Counted from the stretch's first letter, positions 18,027 through 27,393 are shown. The stretch is 64,000 nt of DNA from JAKVAV01 sp964651785 (GCA_964651785.1 CAZYWJ010000008.1:1-64000), one strand, 5' to 3'. Translations and numbers: made by a program. The notes: generated by a model not told the origin, from the sequence alone.

Positions 18027-19463
18027 TTAAAGGGTAATCGGGTTGCCCATATAGAAATCAAGGATCTTAGTGCGAAATACAAAATCATACTTCGCTCTGA
18101 GCATATCCACTTGGGCGTTGGTGTATTGAGTTTTGGTAAGGTTAAAATCGACTCCGTTTATAACATCTTGCTCGTACCGCACTTCTGCGTACTTGAATGA
18201 CTCTTCTAAAGCTCGCACCGCCTGTCGGGCAGCTAAGAAGGTGTTCATAGCAGCTTTAGCATCAGCGTAAGCCTGCTCAATGTCAAAGCGCAATTGATTC
18301 GTTACCTGACGATAAGATAAATCTGCATCCAATCGGTTGATTTTGGCACGCTCTACATTGGCTTTAGCAGACCAACCGTTGAAGATAGGTACATTGAGTT
18401 GCAGTTGAAGATTTTGGTTAAAGTTGTCTTCCAATTGATCACCGAAACTCTTCGTCTCAAATGTTTGAGTGGTGGGATCGGGTTGGGGAAAAGAGTTTAC
18501 CACTAAAATATCGTCGCCGACCGTAACGGTTCCCACGGGAAAAGAAACGGATTCACCTTCGTCCGTTACGATTTGATTAATACCGGAATATCCGGAACCG
18601 AGCGAGCCGCTCAATTGAAGTGATGGATAAAGCTGACCTTGAGAAGCATTCACTGCATATTCGGCAGCACTCTGCCTGGCTTCGGCTGCCTGAACTTGAG
18701 GCATCAAGGTTTTGGCTTTAACATAGATATCTTGCGCATCATTGGTAAGCAATTCCACGCCCTCGTCAGTGAGATCGGGTTTAACGATATCGAAATCTCG
18801 TGCCTCTTCGGGTTCAAGCTGCAAAAGTTGTGTAAGTGAAAGAAGCGATAGCGTTACGGCATTTTGAGCTGTCACTAAATTTAATTGTTCTCGCGCAAGT
18901 TGTGATTCCAAGTCAAATAGCGTTCCCCGTGGCATCTGCCCCGCTTCTACAAGCTTTTCCATGCGATCAACCTGCTGTTGGGTGATATCAATTTGATTTT
19001 CACTGACGACAAGACTTTCTTTGTTTTGGAGAATTCTCAAGTACGCCAAACATACCTGAAGAGCAATGTCATTTTTTATCGACTCAAGATCATATTGATT
19101 GGCGATCAAACTCTGCTCACTGTTTCTGAGATTATTGATTTTTGAAAAACCATTGAATACATCCAAACTCGAACCCAGAAAAATGTTACCGGTTGCAACG
19201 CGCTCCGTAGCGAACTGGTTGGTAAAAGGATCAATTCTTTGACCGAAGTTATAACCGTAGGTTGCTCCTCCGTTCAAATTGGGTAAAAGCCCGAATTTGT
19301 TTTGCTTCACTTCTATTTCCCACCGCTCTACATTGAGCGCGCTTTGCTGAACGGTGATGTTGTTTTGGTGAGCATAATCGATGCATTTCTGCAGATCCCA
19401 TTTTTGCGCGAAAGCGCTGCCGGAACAAAATAAAATCAAGGTAAAAACCGAGGCAAATCTCAT
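18027..19463 (-). CDS. TolC family outer-membrane efflux protein
   Basis: A 478-residue outer-membrane channel subunit. A signal peptide (MRFASVFTLILFCSGSAFAQ) precedes KWDLQKCIDYAHQNNITVQQ, the usual TolC N-terminal motif, and two repeated OEP domains of long helices and barrel strands, for example TYGYNFGQRIDPFTNQFA and LQLQLNVPIFNGWSAKANVE. The C-terminal repeat has VRYEQDVINGVDFNLTKTQY. It should trimerise into a channel-tunnel working with the adaptor encoded immediately downstream. It is first in a tolC-adaptor-tsaB unit, with a -7-like element 20 bases before the start. Confidence 0.92.
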   Translation of the reverse strand: MRFASVFTLILFCSGSAFAQKWDLQKCIDYAHQNNITVQQSALNVERWEIEVKQNKFGLLPNLNGGATYGYNFGQRIDPFTNQFATERVATGNIFLGSSLDVFNGFSKINNLRNSEQSLIANQYDLESIKNDIALQVCLAYLRILQNKESLVVSENQIDITQQQVDRMEKLVEAGQMPRGTLFDLESQLAREQLNLVTAQNAVTLSLLSLTQLLQLEPEEARDFDIVKPDLTDEGVELLTNDAQDIYVKAKTLMPQVQAAEARQSAAEYAVNASQGQLYPSLQLSGSLGSGYSGINQIVTDEGESVSFPVGTVTVGDDILVVNSFPQPDPTTQTFETKSFGDQLEDNFNQNLQLQLNVPIFNGWSAKANVERAKINRLDADLSYRQVTNQLRFDIEQAYADAKAAMNTFLAARQAVRALEESFKYAEVRYEQDVINGVDFNLTKTQYTNAQVDMLRAKYDFVFRTKILDFYMGNPITL

Positions 19464-19483
19464 ATCGGGTAGTTTAATTCCGA

Positions 19484-19491
19484 TAAAAGTA
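19484..19491 (-). promoter_or_regulatory. Probable -7 element of the tolC-adaptor-tsaB unit
   Basis: On the minus strand the sequence reads TACTTTTA, one base off TAnnTTTG, about 20 bases before the ATG at 19463. The context resembles the gmd promoter (TTACTTTTGC). A TTTTC about 16 bases further upstream is a possible -33 box. Confidence 0.35.
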
Positions 19492-19578
19492 AGGATGTCA
19501 TTGAATAGAAAACCCCAATAAAGTATAAACGGTAATAGTATTCAGTAAAAGGCCGGATAGCGGGAAAATGTAGACGCG

Positions 19579-20835
19579 CTATAGCGAAACTATTTCGGCT
19601 TCAACTCTTCGGTTGGCTTCAGCCTGACGATTATTAACGGGGTTCGGATAAATCATTTTGGCGTTTCCGAAACCTTTGTATGACATGCGCGATGCTTCAA
19701 CCCCGGCTTCTTTGAGTTTATCGTAAATGGCTTCAGCTCTTGCCTCGCTCAATTTTCGGTATTTCCGCTTGTTTTTTTTCGACTCTCCGTTTACGTGACC
19801 TTGAATTTCAATACTCACATTGTCATTCTCTAACATAAACTCGGCAAGCTTTTCCAAAGCAGGCTTGCTCTTATCCAGAATCACTTCCCGATCGCTTTCA
19901 AATTTGATATTTCCCAGATTGATACGGTCTCCCTTTCGCATGGGCTTTAGCTTCACTTCTATTTCGTAAAGCGAATCATTTTTAGGAATGAATTCATCCG
20001 TGTAGAGAAGATATCCTTTTTTGATCACATTGATATCATACGTTCTGTAACTCAGCACGTCGAGGGTCACCTGAGACACGGCGGGATAGCGCGAGGGCAG
20101 GCTATCGGGCAAATTATCAATAAAAATGTTTGACTGAATTCGCTCTCCGGTTTCTTTATCGGTCACCGTTACGCGCATAGTGCGCAGAGGTATTTCGTAT
20201 TCTTCTTCTTCCTCTTCGTTATCCGTTTGGCCCTCTTGTAATGGGTTCAGCCTTCGATAATGCAGATAGATGCTGTGCCCTTCGTTTTCCCTGAAAGGAT
20301 TATCAACCAAGAGGTAATAAGTTTGTCCTCGGCGGGCTTTCAAGGCGCGGCTGTAAGAGCTTCCCGGCCCTGAAGGCACGTATTCATCCAACGAAGATTC
20401 ACTCAACCCCGTTTGCCCCTGAACCTCAATATTTTTTCTTGAAATATTCGTGCGAATCGGAATCTTTTTTCCTTCGGCAATATCACGGCAGAAGTTCGGA
20501 CCGTCGTATAGAAAAAGTAAAAAGTCAAAATCATCATCCTTTTGAATAGGAATGAGGTCGAAAGTAAATATGCAGTCGTACGGAATGGTAAACTTGTACC
20601 AAACCGTATTGTGCTCTCTTTGGATAAAATAGGGGTCTCCCAATTCGTAACCTACTAACTCCAAATTATTTCCGAATCCCTTGGGCGAATAGACAGGACC
20701 GATCACCGTATCGTTAATAGTGAGTGCTCCGATGCAATCAGAACCGGTAACTCCCAGTTGAACGGGTTTGTCCTGGCAGTAGCTTTCGATTGAAGCCAGT
20801 GAAAGAATAAAAAAGAATACCGTTAAAAAACGCAT
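19579..20835 (-). CDS. OmpA family protein
   Basis: A 418-residue envelope protein with a signal peptide ending IESYCQ. The N-terminal part is a beta-rich domain (WYKFTIPYDCIFTFDLIPIQ, DDDFDFLLFLYDG) seen in other Bacteroidota OmpA proteins. A middle Ig-like region carries VTDKETGERIQSNIFID. The C-terminal OmpA peptidoglycan-binding domain (about 300-418) has NIKFESDREVILDKSKPALE, VSIEIQGHVNG, LSEARAEAIYDKL and the final NRRVEAEIVSL, which includes the conserved NxxLD-like helix and arginine of the peptidoglycan pocket. It presumably anchors the outer membrane to the cell wall. It lies 44 bases after metH and 115 bases before tolC, so its transcription unit is unclear. Confidence 0.87.
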   Translation of the reverse strand: MRFLTVFFFILSLASIESYCQDKPVQLGVTGSDCIGALTINDTVIGPVYSPKGFGNNLELVGYELGDPYFIQREHNTVWYKFTIPYDCIFTFDLIPIQKDDDFDFLLFLYDGPNFCRDIAEGKKIPIRTNISRKNIEVQGQTGLSESSLDEYVPSGPGSSYSRALKARRGQTYYLLVDNPFRENEGHSIYLHYRRLNPLQEGQTDNEEEEEEYEIPLRTMRVTVTDKETGERIQSNIFIDNLPDSLPSRYPAVSQVTLDVLSYRTYDINVIKKGYLLYTDEFIPKNDSLYEIEVKLKPMRKGDRINLGNIKFESDREVILDKSKPALEKLAEFMLENDNVSIEIQGHVNGESKKNKRKYRKLSEARAEAIYDKLKEAGVEASRMSYKGFGNAKMIYPNPVNNRQAEANRRVEAEIVSL

Positions 20836-20879
20836 AAAGAAATTGTCTCCAAGCCGGCCCCTAAAATAGATGATTCATT

Positions 20880-23552
20880 TCAATAATTAAGGTTGGGACC
20901 GAGCCACTTTTCCATAGTGTCAAAGTGCATGCCTTTTCTTTCGGCCATACTTTTCACCTGATCTTTGGCTATGCGGCCTACGCCAAAATACTTAGAATGA
21001 GGAGAAGCAAAATAAAGCCCTGAAACAGATGAAGCCGGATACATGGCATAGCTTTCAGTTAAGCTGATACCGGTATGTTCGGGAGCATTTAATAAATCAA
21101 AAAGGCCCGGCTTTTCGGTATGGTCAGGACATGCGGGATATCCCGCGGCAGGACGAATTCCACGATACTTTTCCTTAATCAGCTCTTCGTTCGATAAACT
21201 TTCGCGTGAAGCATAGCCCCAAAAATCCTTTCTAACCTTTGCGTGCATAAGCTCCGCAAAAGCTTCCGCCAATCGATCGGCCAACGCCTTGATCATAATC
21301 ACCGAATAGTCGTCGTGATTCTTTTGAAAACGCTCAACGTGCCGCTCAATTCCCAATCCTGCCGTAACCGCAAATCCACCGATGTAATCTTTTCTGCCGG
21401 AATCTTTGGGAGCGATAAAATCGGCGAGTGACAAATTGGGCTGGCCCGCTGCTTTTTTGACCTGCTGACGCATAAATTCAAAGCGATGAATGGCTTTTCC
21501 CGAATCTGACGGATCGTAGACTTCCACCGTATCGTAATTAACGGTATTGGCAGGCCAGATCCCGATCACTGCCTTCGCTCGTAGCCACTGATTGGTGATG
21601 ATTTCCTGAAGCATTTTAGTAGCATCGGCATAGAGTTTTGTAGCCTCTGCTCCCACCACTTCATCTTCTAATATTTTCGGGAATCGGCCGTGCAAATCCC
21701 AAGTTTGAAAAAATGGTGTCCAATCGATATAACCCGCTATCTCGCGAAGGCTGTAATCATAAAATGTTTGCACACCAAGCTGCGCAGGAACTTCCGCTTG
21801 GGGTTCGTTTGCCCAGTCGATCTTCAGCCTCGCAGACCGCGCCTCAGAGAGTGAGAGGTACTTTATGACCTTCTCTTTTCCTGCATGGTGTAGCCTGATC
21901 TTTTCGTATTCTTTCTTGATCTCACCGATAAACTCACCGCTTTCTTTCCCGAGCAATCTTTCCACTACGGTAACGGAGCGAGAAGCATCCTGCACGTGAA
22001 CGGTTTGACTCTTGGTGTAATGCTGTTCGATTTTCACGGCAGTGTGAACCCGGCTCGTAGTGGCACCACCTATCAGCAAAGGCAGATCAAGGCCCCTGCG
22101 CTCCATTTCTTTAGCTACTCCTACCATTTCCTCCAAACTCGGTGTGATCAATCCACTCAGGCCGATAATATCAACCTTTTCCTCAATGGCTTTGTCGAGA
22201 ATCTTTTCTGCGGGCACCATTACGCCCATATCTATTACCTCGTAGTTATTGCAAGCCAAAACGACTCCGACAATGTTTTTACCGATATCGTGCACATCAC
22301 CTTTTACCGTGGCGAGCAATACCTTGCCTTGAGCCGAAGTATCTTGAAATTTTTTCTTGTCCTCTTCGATATAAGGCAGCAAATGTGCCACCGCTTTCTT
22401 CATTACGCGAGCGCTCTTTACTACTTGCGGAAGAAACATTTTACCGGAACCGAATAAATCACCCACTACATTCATCCCTTTCATCAAAGGACCCTCAATT
22501 ACTTGCAATGGCCTGTCGAAAAGAAGTCGGGTTTCTTCGGTGTCTTCTACTATGTACTTGTCGATTCCTTTTACCAAAGCATGGCTCAAGCGCTCTTTCA
22601 CCTCAAGGCTTCGCCACTCTTCTAGCTGCCCTTCCTTCGGGCCTGTGTCCTGAACATTTTCCGCAAATTCCAAGAGCCTTTCCGTCGAATCGGCTCGTCG
22701 ATTGAGCAGAACATCTTCTACCCGAACCAATAATTCCGGTTCGATATCATCATAAACGGTCAGCATGGAAGGATTCACAATTCCCATATCCATTCCCGCT
22801 TTGATGCCGTGATAGAGAAAAGCGCTGTGCATCGCTTCTCGCACCACGTTATTTCCGCGAAAGCTGAAAGAAACGTTGCTCACACCGCCACTGACCAAGG
22901 CTCCGGGAAGGTTTGCCTTTATCCATTTTGTTGCTTCAAAAAAGTCTACGGCATTGTTGTTATGCTCTTCAATACCCGTTCCGACGGGAAAGATATTCGG
23001 GTCAAAAATGATATCGTCATTGGGAAATCCGACCTGCTCGGTTAGAATCTTGTAAGACCTTTGACAGATTTCGATTCTTCTTTCCAAGCTATCGGCTTGT
23101 CCTCTTTCATCGAATGCCATTACGATGACTGCTGCTCCGTAGCGCCGTATCTGCTTAGCTTGGTAGATGAATTCTTCCTCACCACCCTTTAAGCTGATGC
23201 TATTTACCACGGCCTTTCCTTGCACGCACTTCAGACCCGCTTCTATGATAGACCACTTGGACGAGTCGATCATGATCGGAATCCGGGAGATCTCCGGCTC
23301 AGATGCGATCAAGTTGAGGAATTTGACCATGGCTTTCTCGCCATCGAGCATTCCTTCGTCCATGTTGACATCGAGGATTTGAGCTCCGCCTCTTACCTGA
23401 TCTAAAGCTACTTCTATAGCTTCATCATAAAGATCGTCCTTGATGAGCCGCAAGAATTTCCGGCTACCCGTCACATTGGTTCGCTCGCCTACATTTATAA
23501 AGTTTGATTGGGGTGTAACCACCAATGGCTCCAAACCACTTAATCTCAACAT
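20880..23552 (-). CDS. metH: Methionine synthase, folate-, cobalamin- and activation-domain part (split MetH)
   Basis: An 890-residue protein corresponding to the C-terminal two thirds of cobalamin-dependent methionine synthase. A pterin-binding domain opens the protein (FINVGERTNVTGSRKFLRL). The cobalamin domain follows, with the cap helix and the KGDVHDIGKNIVG motif; His421 is the lower axial cobalt ligand. The SAM-binding reactivation domain is at the end (AMYPASSVSGLYFASPHSKY). It transfers methyl groups from methyltetrahydrofolate through B12 to homocysteine. The homocysteine-binding domain is a separate gene 15 bases upstream. Together they add up to 1236 residues, the length of single-chain MetH, so this is a clean split at the domain boundary and not a truncation. 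Frames on both sides are intact with proper starts and stops. Confidence 0.95.
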   Translation of the reverse strand: MLRLSGLEPLVVTPQSNFINVGERTNVTGSRKFLRLIKDDLYDEAIEVALDQVRGGAQILDVNMDEGMLDGEKAMVKFLNLIASEPEISRIPIMIDSSKWSIIEAGLKCVQGKAVVNSISLKGGEEEFIYQAKQIRRYGAAVIVMAFDERGQADSLERRIEICQRSYKILTEQVGFPNDDIIFDPNIFPVGTGIEEHNNNAVDFFEATKWIKANLPGALVSGGVSNVSFSFRGNNVVREAMHSAFLYHGIKAGMDMGIVNPSMLTVYDDIEPELLVRVEDVLLNRRADSTERLLEFAENVQDTGPKEGQLEEWRSLEVKERLSHALVKGIDKYIVEDTEETRLLFDRPLQVIEGPLMKGMNVVGDLFGSGKMFLPQVVKSARVMKKAVAHLLPYIEEDKKKFQDTSAQGKVLLATVKGDVHDIGKNIVGVVLACNNYEVIDMGVMVPAEKILDKAIEEKVDIIGLSGLITPSLEEMVGVAKEMERRGLDLPLLIGGATTSRVHTAVKIEQHYTKSQTVHVQDASRSVTVVERLLGKESGEFIGEIKKEYEKIRLHHAGKEKVIKYLSLSEARSARLKIDWANEPQAEVPAQLGVQTFYDYSLREIAGYIDWTPFFQTWDLHGRFPKILEDEVVGAEATKLYADATKMLQEIITNQWLRAKAVIGIWPANTVNYDTVEVYDPSDSGKAIHRFEFMRQQVKKAAGQPNLSLADFIAPKDSGRKDYIGGFAVTAGLGIERHVERFQKNHDDYSVIMIKALADRLAEAFAELMHAKVRKDFWGYASRESLSNEELIKEKYRGIRPAAGYPACPDHTEKPGLFDLLNAPEHTGISLTESYAMYPASSVSGLYFASPHSKYFGVGRIAKDQVKSMAERKGMHFDTMEKWLGPNLNY

Positions 23553-23567
23553 TAATTCAAATAGGTT

Positions 23568-24608
23568 TTAAGCGTGAACTGTTTGGGTTTTTGCCAAAAA
23601 TGTATTTCTGGGCTTTTTGCTCTTTGCGGCTTCCGCCAATGCGCGAATATGTTCGGGAGTGGTTCCGCAACATCCGCCTACGATATTGAGAAATCCTGAG
23701 TCCAGAAATTCACCTACCTCGGCCGCCATCTCTTCGGGGGTTTGATCGTACTCACCAAATTCGTTCGGCAAACCGGCATTCGGATGAGCGCTCACCGCAA
23801 ATGGCGCTTTGCTGGCCAAAACTTTCAAGTAAGGTCGCAACTGAGCGGCGCCAAGCGCACAATTCAAGCCGATGGATAGCAACGGCATATGCTCCAAGGA
23901 AATTAAGAAAGCTTCGGTTGTTTGTCCCGACAGCGTTCTTCCGCTCGCATCCGTGATGGTTCCCGAAACCATTACCGGCAATTCGATATTCAATTCATCA
24001 AATACCTCATCAATGGCAAAGAGTGCTGCCTTGGCGTTAAGCGTATCAAAAACGGTCTCCACCAAAAGGATGTCGACACCGCCTTCTATCAAGGCTTTCA
24101 CCTGTTCGGCATAGTTTTTTCTAAGCTGGTCAAAAGTGACAGCTCTGAACCCGGGGTCGTTTACATCAGGCGACAGGCTGGCCGTACGATTTGTAGGGCC
24201 AATGGAGCCCGCCACAAATCGGGGCTTGTCGGGTTGTTTGGCAGTATACTCATCAGCGGCCTCACGAGCTAAGCGAGCACTTGCCAAGTTGAGGTCGTAA
24301 ACGGCAGATTCTAATTGGTAATCTGCTTGCGCAATGGCGGTAGAGCTGAACGTATTTGTTTCAGCAATATCGGCTCCGGCTTCAAAATAAAGAGAGTGAA
24401 TTTCTTTAATGATGTCCGGTCGGGTGATACTGAGCAAGTCGTTATTCCCCTTGAGGGAAAGCGGATGATCTTTGAATCTTTCTCCTCTAAAATCTTCTTC
24501 CTCCAAGGTATGGCGCTGAATCATGGTTCCCATTGCCCCGTCGAGCACCATAACTCGGTTTTCCAGAATGCGTTTGATCTCGCTACCCGAAGGTTTCGAC
24601 TGCCTCAT
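23568..24608 (-). CDS. Homocysteine S-methyltransferase domain protein (N-terminal part of split MetH)
   Basis: A 346-residue zinc-dependent homocysteine-binding barrel, matching the first domain of MetH. The N-terminus has RVMVLDGAMGTMIQRHTLEE, the classic MetH opening. Zinc ligands are the cysteine in IGLNCALGA (about residue 250) and the Cys-Cys pair in VGGCCGTTPEHI (about 309-310). It activates homocysteine thiolate for methylation by the cobalamin-bearing partner encoded 15 bases downstream. It follows a small membrane-protein gene by 17 bases, so there is no room for a B12 or SAM riboswitch directly upstream. The pair may be transcribed with the cytochrome oxidase assembly genes. Confidence 0.93.
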   Translation of the reverse strand: MRQSKPSGSEIKRILENRVMVLDGAMGTMIQRHTLEEEDFRGERFKDHPLSLKGNNDLLSITRPDIIKEIHSLYFEAGADIAETNTFSSTAIAQADYQLESAVYDLNLASARLAREAADEYTAKQPDKPRFVAGSIGPTNRTASLSPDVNDPGFRAVTFDQLRKNYAEQVKALIEGGVDILLVETVFDTLNAKAALFAIDEVFDELNIELPVMVSGTITDASGRTLSGQTTEAFLISLEHMPLLSIGLNCALGAAQLRPYLKVLASKAPFAVSAHPNAGLPNEFGEYDQTPEEMAAEVGEFLDSGFLNIVGGCCGTTPEHIRALAEAAKSKKPRNTFLAKTQTVHA

Positions 24609-24625
24609 ATCTATACGGTTTTGGA

Positions 24626-24892
24626 TTAATGAATTCGATTGAAGGATCTCCAGAAACCTCCGATCTGCTTTCTAAAAAACACAATGAAAAGAGTGGCCAG
24701 AAGCAAATACGGAATTCCCATCAAATAGATGATCCCGTTATTCAGACCGTTCGCCAATCCGTACCCTGCCTCGTCCTGAGCGTTTTCAGCCACAGCCTTA
24801 CACATGGCGCATTGAGCGACAGATTCGCCGGAGCTTAAAACCATCAGTGTCAGGATTAATATAAAAGTCAGACTATTTCCTTTCAATTTCAT
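24626..24892 (-). CDS. Small conserved membrane protein with CxxC
   Basis: An 88-residue protein. A signal-like hydrophobic N-terminus (LTFILILTLMVLSSG) ends near SVAQCAMCKA, which carries a CxxC pair directly after the predicted cleavage site. A second membrane segment (IIYLMGIPYLLLATLFIVFF) and a basic tail (RKQIGGFWRSFNRIH) follow. I recall similar small proteins beside SCO/DUF420 genes in other Bacteroidota, without an assigned function. Its position 13 bases after the DUF420 gene, and the CxxC facing the periplasm, fit a role in oxidase metallation or heme handling. That role is inferred from context only. Confidence 0.7.
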   Translation of the reverse strand: MKLKGNSLTFILILTLMVLSSGESVAQCAMCKAVAENAQDEAGYGLANGLNNGIIYLMGIPYLLLATLFIVFFRKQIGGFWRSFNRIH

Positions 24893-24905
24893 CTTTACAA
24901 AGTTA

Positions 24906-25430
24906 CTAAACGTAATAAGGCGAAATCATGAGATAAACCAAAACACCTGAGATGGCCACATAGAGCCAGATGGGAAAAGTGATGCGGGCTAATTTGCGGT
25001 GCTTGTCAAATCGCTGAGCCAAGGCTCGTACGTAAGTGATTAACACCAGCGGAATGATAACAATGGAAAGTAAAATATGTGAAATGAGCAGAGCAAAATA
25101 TACGGGCCTGATCCACCCCTCACCACCGAACGGCGTAGACTCGCTGGTGCTGTGATACACCACATAAAGCACTAAGAACAGCGCTGAGAACACAATAGCA
25201 GATGTCATCAGCTTCCTGTGCGTTCCAATTTTCTTATTCTTAATTGAGATTACTCCCGCAATGAGAAAGACTGCGGTGAGCGCATTCATCGTAGCGTAAA
25301 TCGGAGGCAAGAATGAAGTATCAAACCCCTCAATGCGAACCGAAAACAAAACAGCAACCACAGCGGGCACGGCTATCGAGACTATTATGATCCAAGGTTT
25401 GTATTTTTTCTCCAGCGCTTCTCCCGTCAT
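24906..25430 (-). CDS. DUF420 membrane protein, probable cytochrome oxidase assembly factor
   Basis: A 174-residue integral membrane protein with about five helices and several histidines: GTHRKLMTSAIVFS, LYVVYHSTSES, LISHILLSIVIIP and FDKHRKLARITFPIW. This histidine pattern is characteristic of DUF420, whose Gram-positive relative CtaM is needed for an aa3-type oxidase. Its start overlaps the SCO gene stop by four bases, and it belongs to the ctaB-cox3-cox3-cox4-SCO run. Participation in oxidase assembly is therefore well supported by context and family; the molecular role is not known. Confidence 0.85.
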   Translation of the reverse strand: MTGEALEKKYKPWIIIVSIAVPAVVAVLFSVRIEGFDTSFLPPIYATMNALTAVFLIAGVISIKNKKIGTHRKLMTSAIVFSALFLVLYVVYHSTSESTPFGGEGWIRPVYFALLISHILLSIVIIPLVLITYVRALAQRFDKHRKLARITFPIWLYVAISGVLVYLMISPYYV

Positions 25431-26128
25431 GATCTTACTTTTTCCGACTCTTTTAAGGTCTCTTCTTTCTTCAGCATTTTGATATCGGTAATCAAGTCAT
25501 CAACTTCTTTGGAACTTGTACCATCATAAAACCCTCGGATGTGACGATCTCTGTCCAATAAAACGAACATGGAAGAATGTAAAAACCCTCCGGGTGCACC
25601 CGAATCTTCTTGCGTGCTTAGAAGATAACCTTCAAAGCCTTGCTCAAAAATCTCTTCCTGATTTCCTGTAACGAAAGTCCACTTTTCAAAATCAGCTCCT
25701 TCTTCTTTCCCGTATTCCAAAAGCACTTCAGGGGTATCGTTCTCAGGATTGACGGTATGAGACAGGAAAGAAACATCATCGTATGCCGCGTCATCCAACA
25801 TCCATTGCAAACGCGCCATTTGCTTGGTCATAATAGGACAAATGGTAGGGCAAGTGGTAAAGAAAAAATCTGCGACCAGAATATCTCCTTCAAAATCTTC
25901 CATGGTCGTTCGCTCACCAAATTGATTGGTAAAGGAAAAATCAGGAACGGTGTGGTACAGGGTGTCAGGTGTTTCGCTGCCTGCTTTGTAAACGGGCTCC
26001 TTCGGACCGTAGTAGGGAAGGGTTTTAAAGCTGTGATCGGCTTTGCTTAAAAAGATAAGCACCAAGCCGGGACCCAACAGCAGAGCGAAAAGCAAAAGGT
26101 ATTTCCGTCTCTCAGAAGATTTGTTCAT
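25427..26128 (-). CDS. SCO family protein, copper delivery to cytochrome c oxidase
   Basis: A 233-residue membrane-anchored thioredoxin-fold protein. An N-terminal anchor (YLLLFALLLGPGLVLIFL) is followed by a periplasmic domain with the copper-binding TTCPTICPIM (Cys93 and Cys97) and the distal histidine in GGFLHSSMFVLLDR (His184). SCO proteins deliver copper to, or reduce, the CuA site of subunit II. That subunit is encoded in the separate cluster at the right end of this window. The gene overlaps DUF420 by four bases and starts five bases after the subunit IV gene. Confidence 0.93.
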   Translation of the reverse strand: MNKSSERRKYLLLFALLLGPGLVLIFLSKADHSFKTLPYYGPKEPVYKAGSETPDTLYHTVPDFSFTNQFGERTTMEDFEGDILVADFFFTTCPTICPIMTKQMARLQWMLDDAAYDDVSFLSHTVNPENDTPEVLLEYGKEEGADFEKWTFVTGNQEEIFEQGFEGYLLSTQEDSGAPGGFLHSSMFVLLDRDRHIRGFYDGTSSKEVDDLITDIKMLKKEETLKESEKVRS

Positions 26129-26133
26129 TGCAA

Positions 26134-26511
26134 TTATGGCCTATATTCAAGCCACACGTCATTCAAGTAACTCGACTCCGTAACACCAATGAAAAGGAGA
26201 TATAGAATGAAAACCGCGTATGGCAAGAGTATAACATATCTCAAGGACTTTCGTTCATCGCCGAGGTGCATAAAAACGAGAACAATGTATCCTGCTTTTA
26301 CCAAGGTCATAACGATAAATGACCATTTAACAACGGGCCAGAAATCAGTTCCTTGCTTGATGAAAATACCAAGAGCAACTTCGATGGTCGTGATTACCGA
26401 AAGGAGTATGGTAACGAAATAAATCTTCTTACGAATCTTTTTTCCGTGCTCTTCATCGTGGTTTGCCTGTACTGAATAACTATCGTTTACGATTAGATCG
26501 TCGCGTTCCAT
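26134..26511 (-). CDS. Cytochrome c oxidase subunit IV family protein
   Basis: A 125-residue inner-membrane protein with three predicted helices (IYFVTILLSVITTIEVALG, a second starting WSFIVMTLVKAGYIVLVF, a third starting RYVILLPYAVFILYLLF). The HEEHGKKIRKKIYF-like N-terminus and the VFMHLGDE between helices 2 and 3 match bacterial subunit IV / CyoD-like proteins. It is an accessory subunit that stabilises the oxidase core. It lies 12 bases after the first cox3 gene and five before the SCO gene in the oxidase operon. Confidence 0.85.
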   Translation of the reverse strand: MERDDLIVNDSYSVQANHDEEHGKKIRKKIYFVTILLSVITTIEVALGIFIKQGTDFWPVVKWSFIVMTLVKAGYIVLVFMHLGDERKSLRYVILLPYAVFILYLLFIGVTESSYLNDVWLEYRP

Positions 26512-26523
26512 ATTGCAAGTATT

Positions 26524-27372
26524 TTAAATCAGGTAAAAGAAGGTAAATACGAATACCCAAACCAAGTCGACAAAGTGCCAGTAAAGTCCGGTTTTTTCAA
26601 CCATCTCGTAATGGCCGCGCTTTTCGTAAATCCCTTTGATCACACCGAAGAAGACAATAATATTGATTATCACCCCACTGAAAACGTGGAAGCCGTGAAA
26701 GCCGGTGATGAAGAAGAAGAAATTTGCGTACTGAGGCGGACCATATTCATTAATGGTCATATTCGCACCCTGCACATAGTCGATTCGATCATTAAACAGT
26801 GAAGTAGCTTGATCTCCCGTGATGATCGTTTCATTCTCCTCACCTTGATTGGCTATGAGCGCAAAACCTTCAACATCCGCAGCAGTCCTTCCGTGGGGCA
26901 CTTCTTCTACTAAGAAATACTGAGTATTATTTTCAGAAAGAATATAGCCGGCAGAACCGTGAATAAAGTGACTCCACTCCCAAGCTTGCGAACCCAAGAA
27001 GAAAAAACCTCCGATGATGGTTAGGCCCAACCATTTCGTTACACCTTTTCGATCCATTCGGTGCCCGGCTTCTACAGCCAAAACCATTGTAACCGAGCTA
27101 ATGATCAGGATAAATGTCATTAAGGCTACATAAATAAGCGGATAATTTCCGTGTAATCCCGGAAGTGCGTGAAATACTTCTTCACCGATAGGCCACGCAC
27201 CTGTATAAGCTTGACGGGCATAACCATAAGCCACCAAAAGACCTGAAAATGTCAGGGCATCAGAGACGAGGAAAAACCACATCATCATTTTGCCGTAGCT
27301 TACGCTGAATGGGGAACGACCTCCGCCCCAAAGAAGAGTTTTATCAATAGCTTTAGTAGCTTCTCCTGCCAT
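26524..27372 (-). CDS. Cytochrome c oxidase subunit III (copy near subunit IV)
   Basis: A 282-residue heme-copper oxidase subunit III with about six membrane helices. Family markers include WFFLVSDALTFSGLLVAYGY, LGSQAWEWSHFIHG, FFITGFHGFHVFSGVI with the conserved HGxHV, and the C-terminal YWHFVDLVWVFVF. A soluble loop of about 60 residues (SENNTQYFLVEEV to INEYGPPQYA) sits before the HGFHV helix, longer than in most proteobacterial proteins. It is the larger of two adjacent subunit III homologues, 21 bases downstream of the other. The pair is usual in Bacteroidota and probably contributes different helices or a structural partner to one enzyme. Confidence 0.9.
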   Translation of the reverse strand: MAGEATKAIDKTLLWGGGRSPFSVSYGKMMMWFFLVSDALTFSGLLVAYGYARQAYTGAWPIGEEVFHALPGLHGNYPLIYVALMTFILIISSVTMVLAVEAGHRMDRKGVTKWLGLTIIGGFFFLGSQAWEWSHFIHGSAGYILSENNTQYFLVEEVPHGRTAADVEGFALIANQGEENETIITGDQATSLFNDRIDYVQGANMTINEYGPPQYANFFFFITGFHGFHVFSGVIINIIVFFGVIKGIYEKRGHYEMVEKTGLYWHFVDLVWVFVFTFFYLI

Positions 27373-27393
27373 TGCTCGAAATTTTGTGCAAGT

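Noticed and set aside
20880..24608. Frameshift or assembly error splitting metH
   Set aside because: Both parts have proper starts and stops at a domain boundary, and the split form is known in Bacteroidota.
24593..24640. Possible riboswitch before the split metH
   Set aside because: Only 17 bases separate it from the preceding gene, too little for a B12 or SAM riboswitch.
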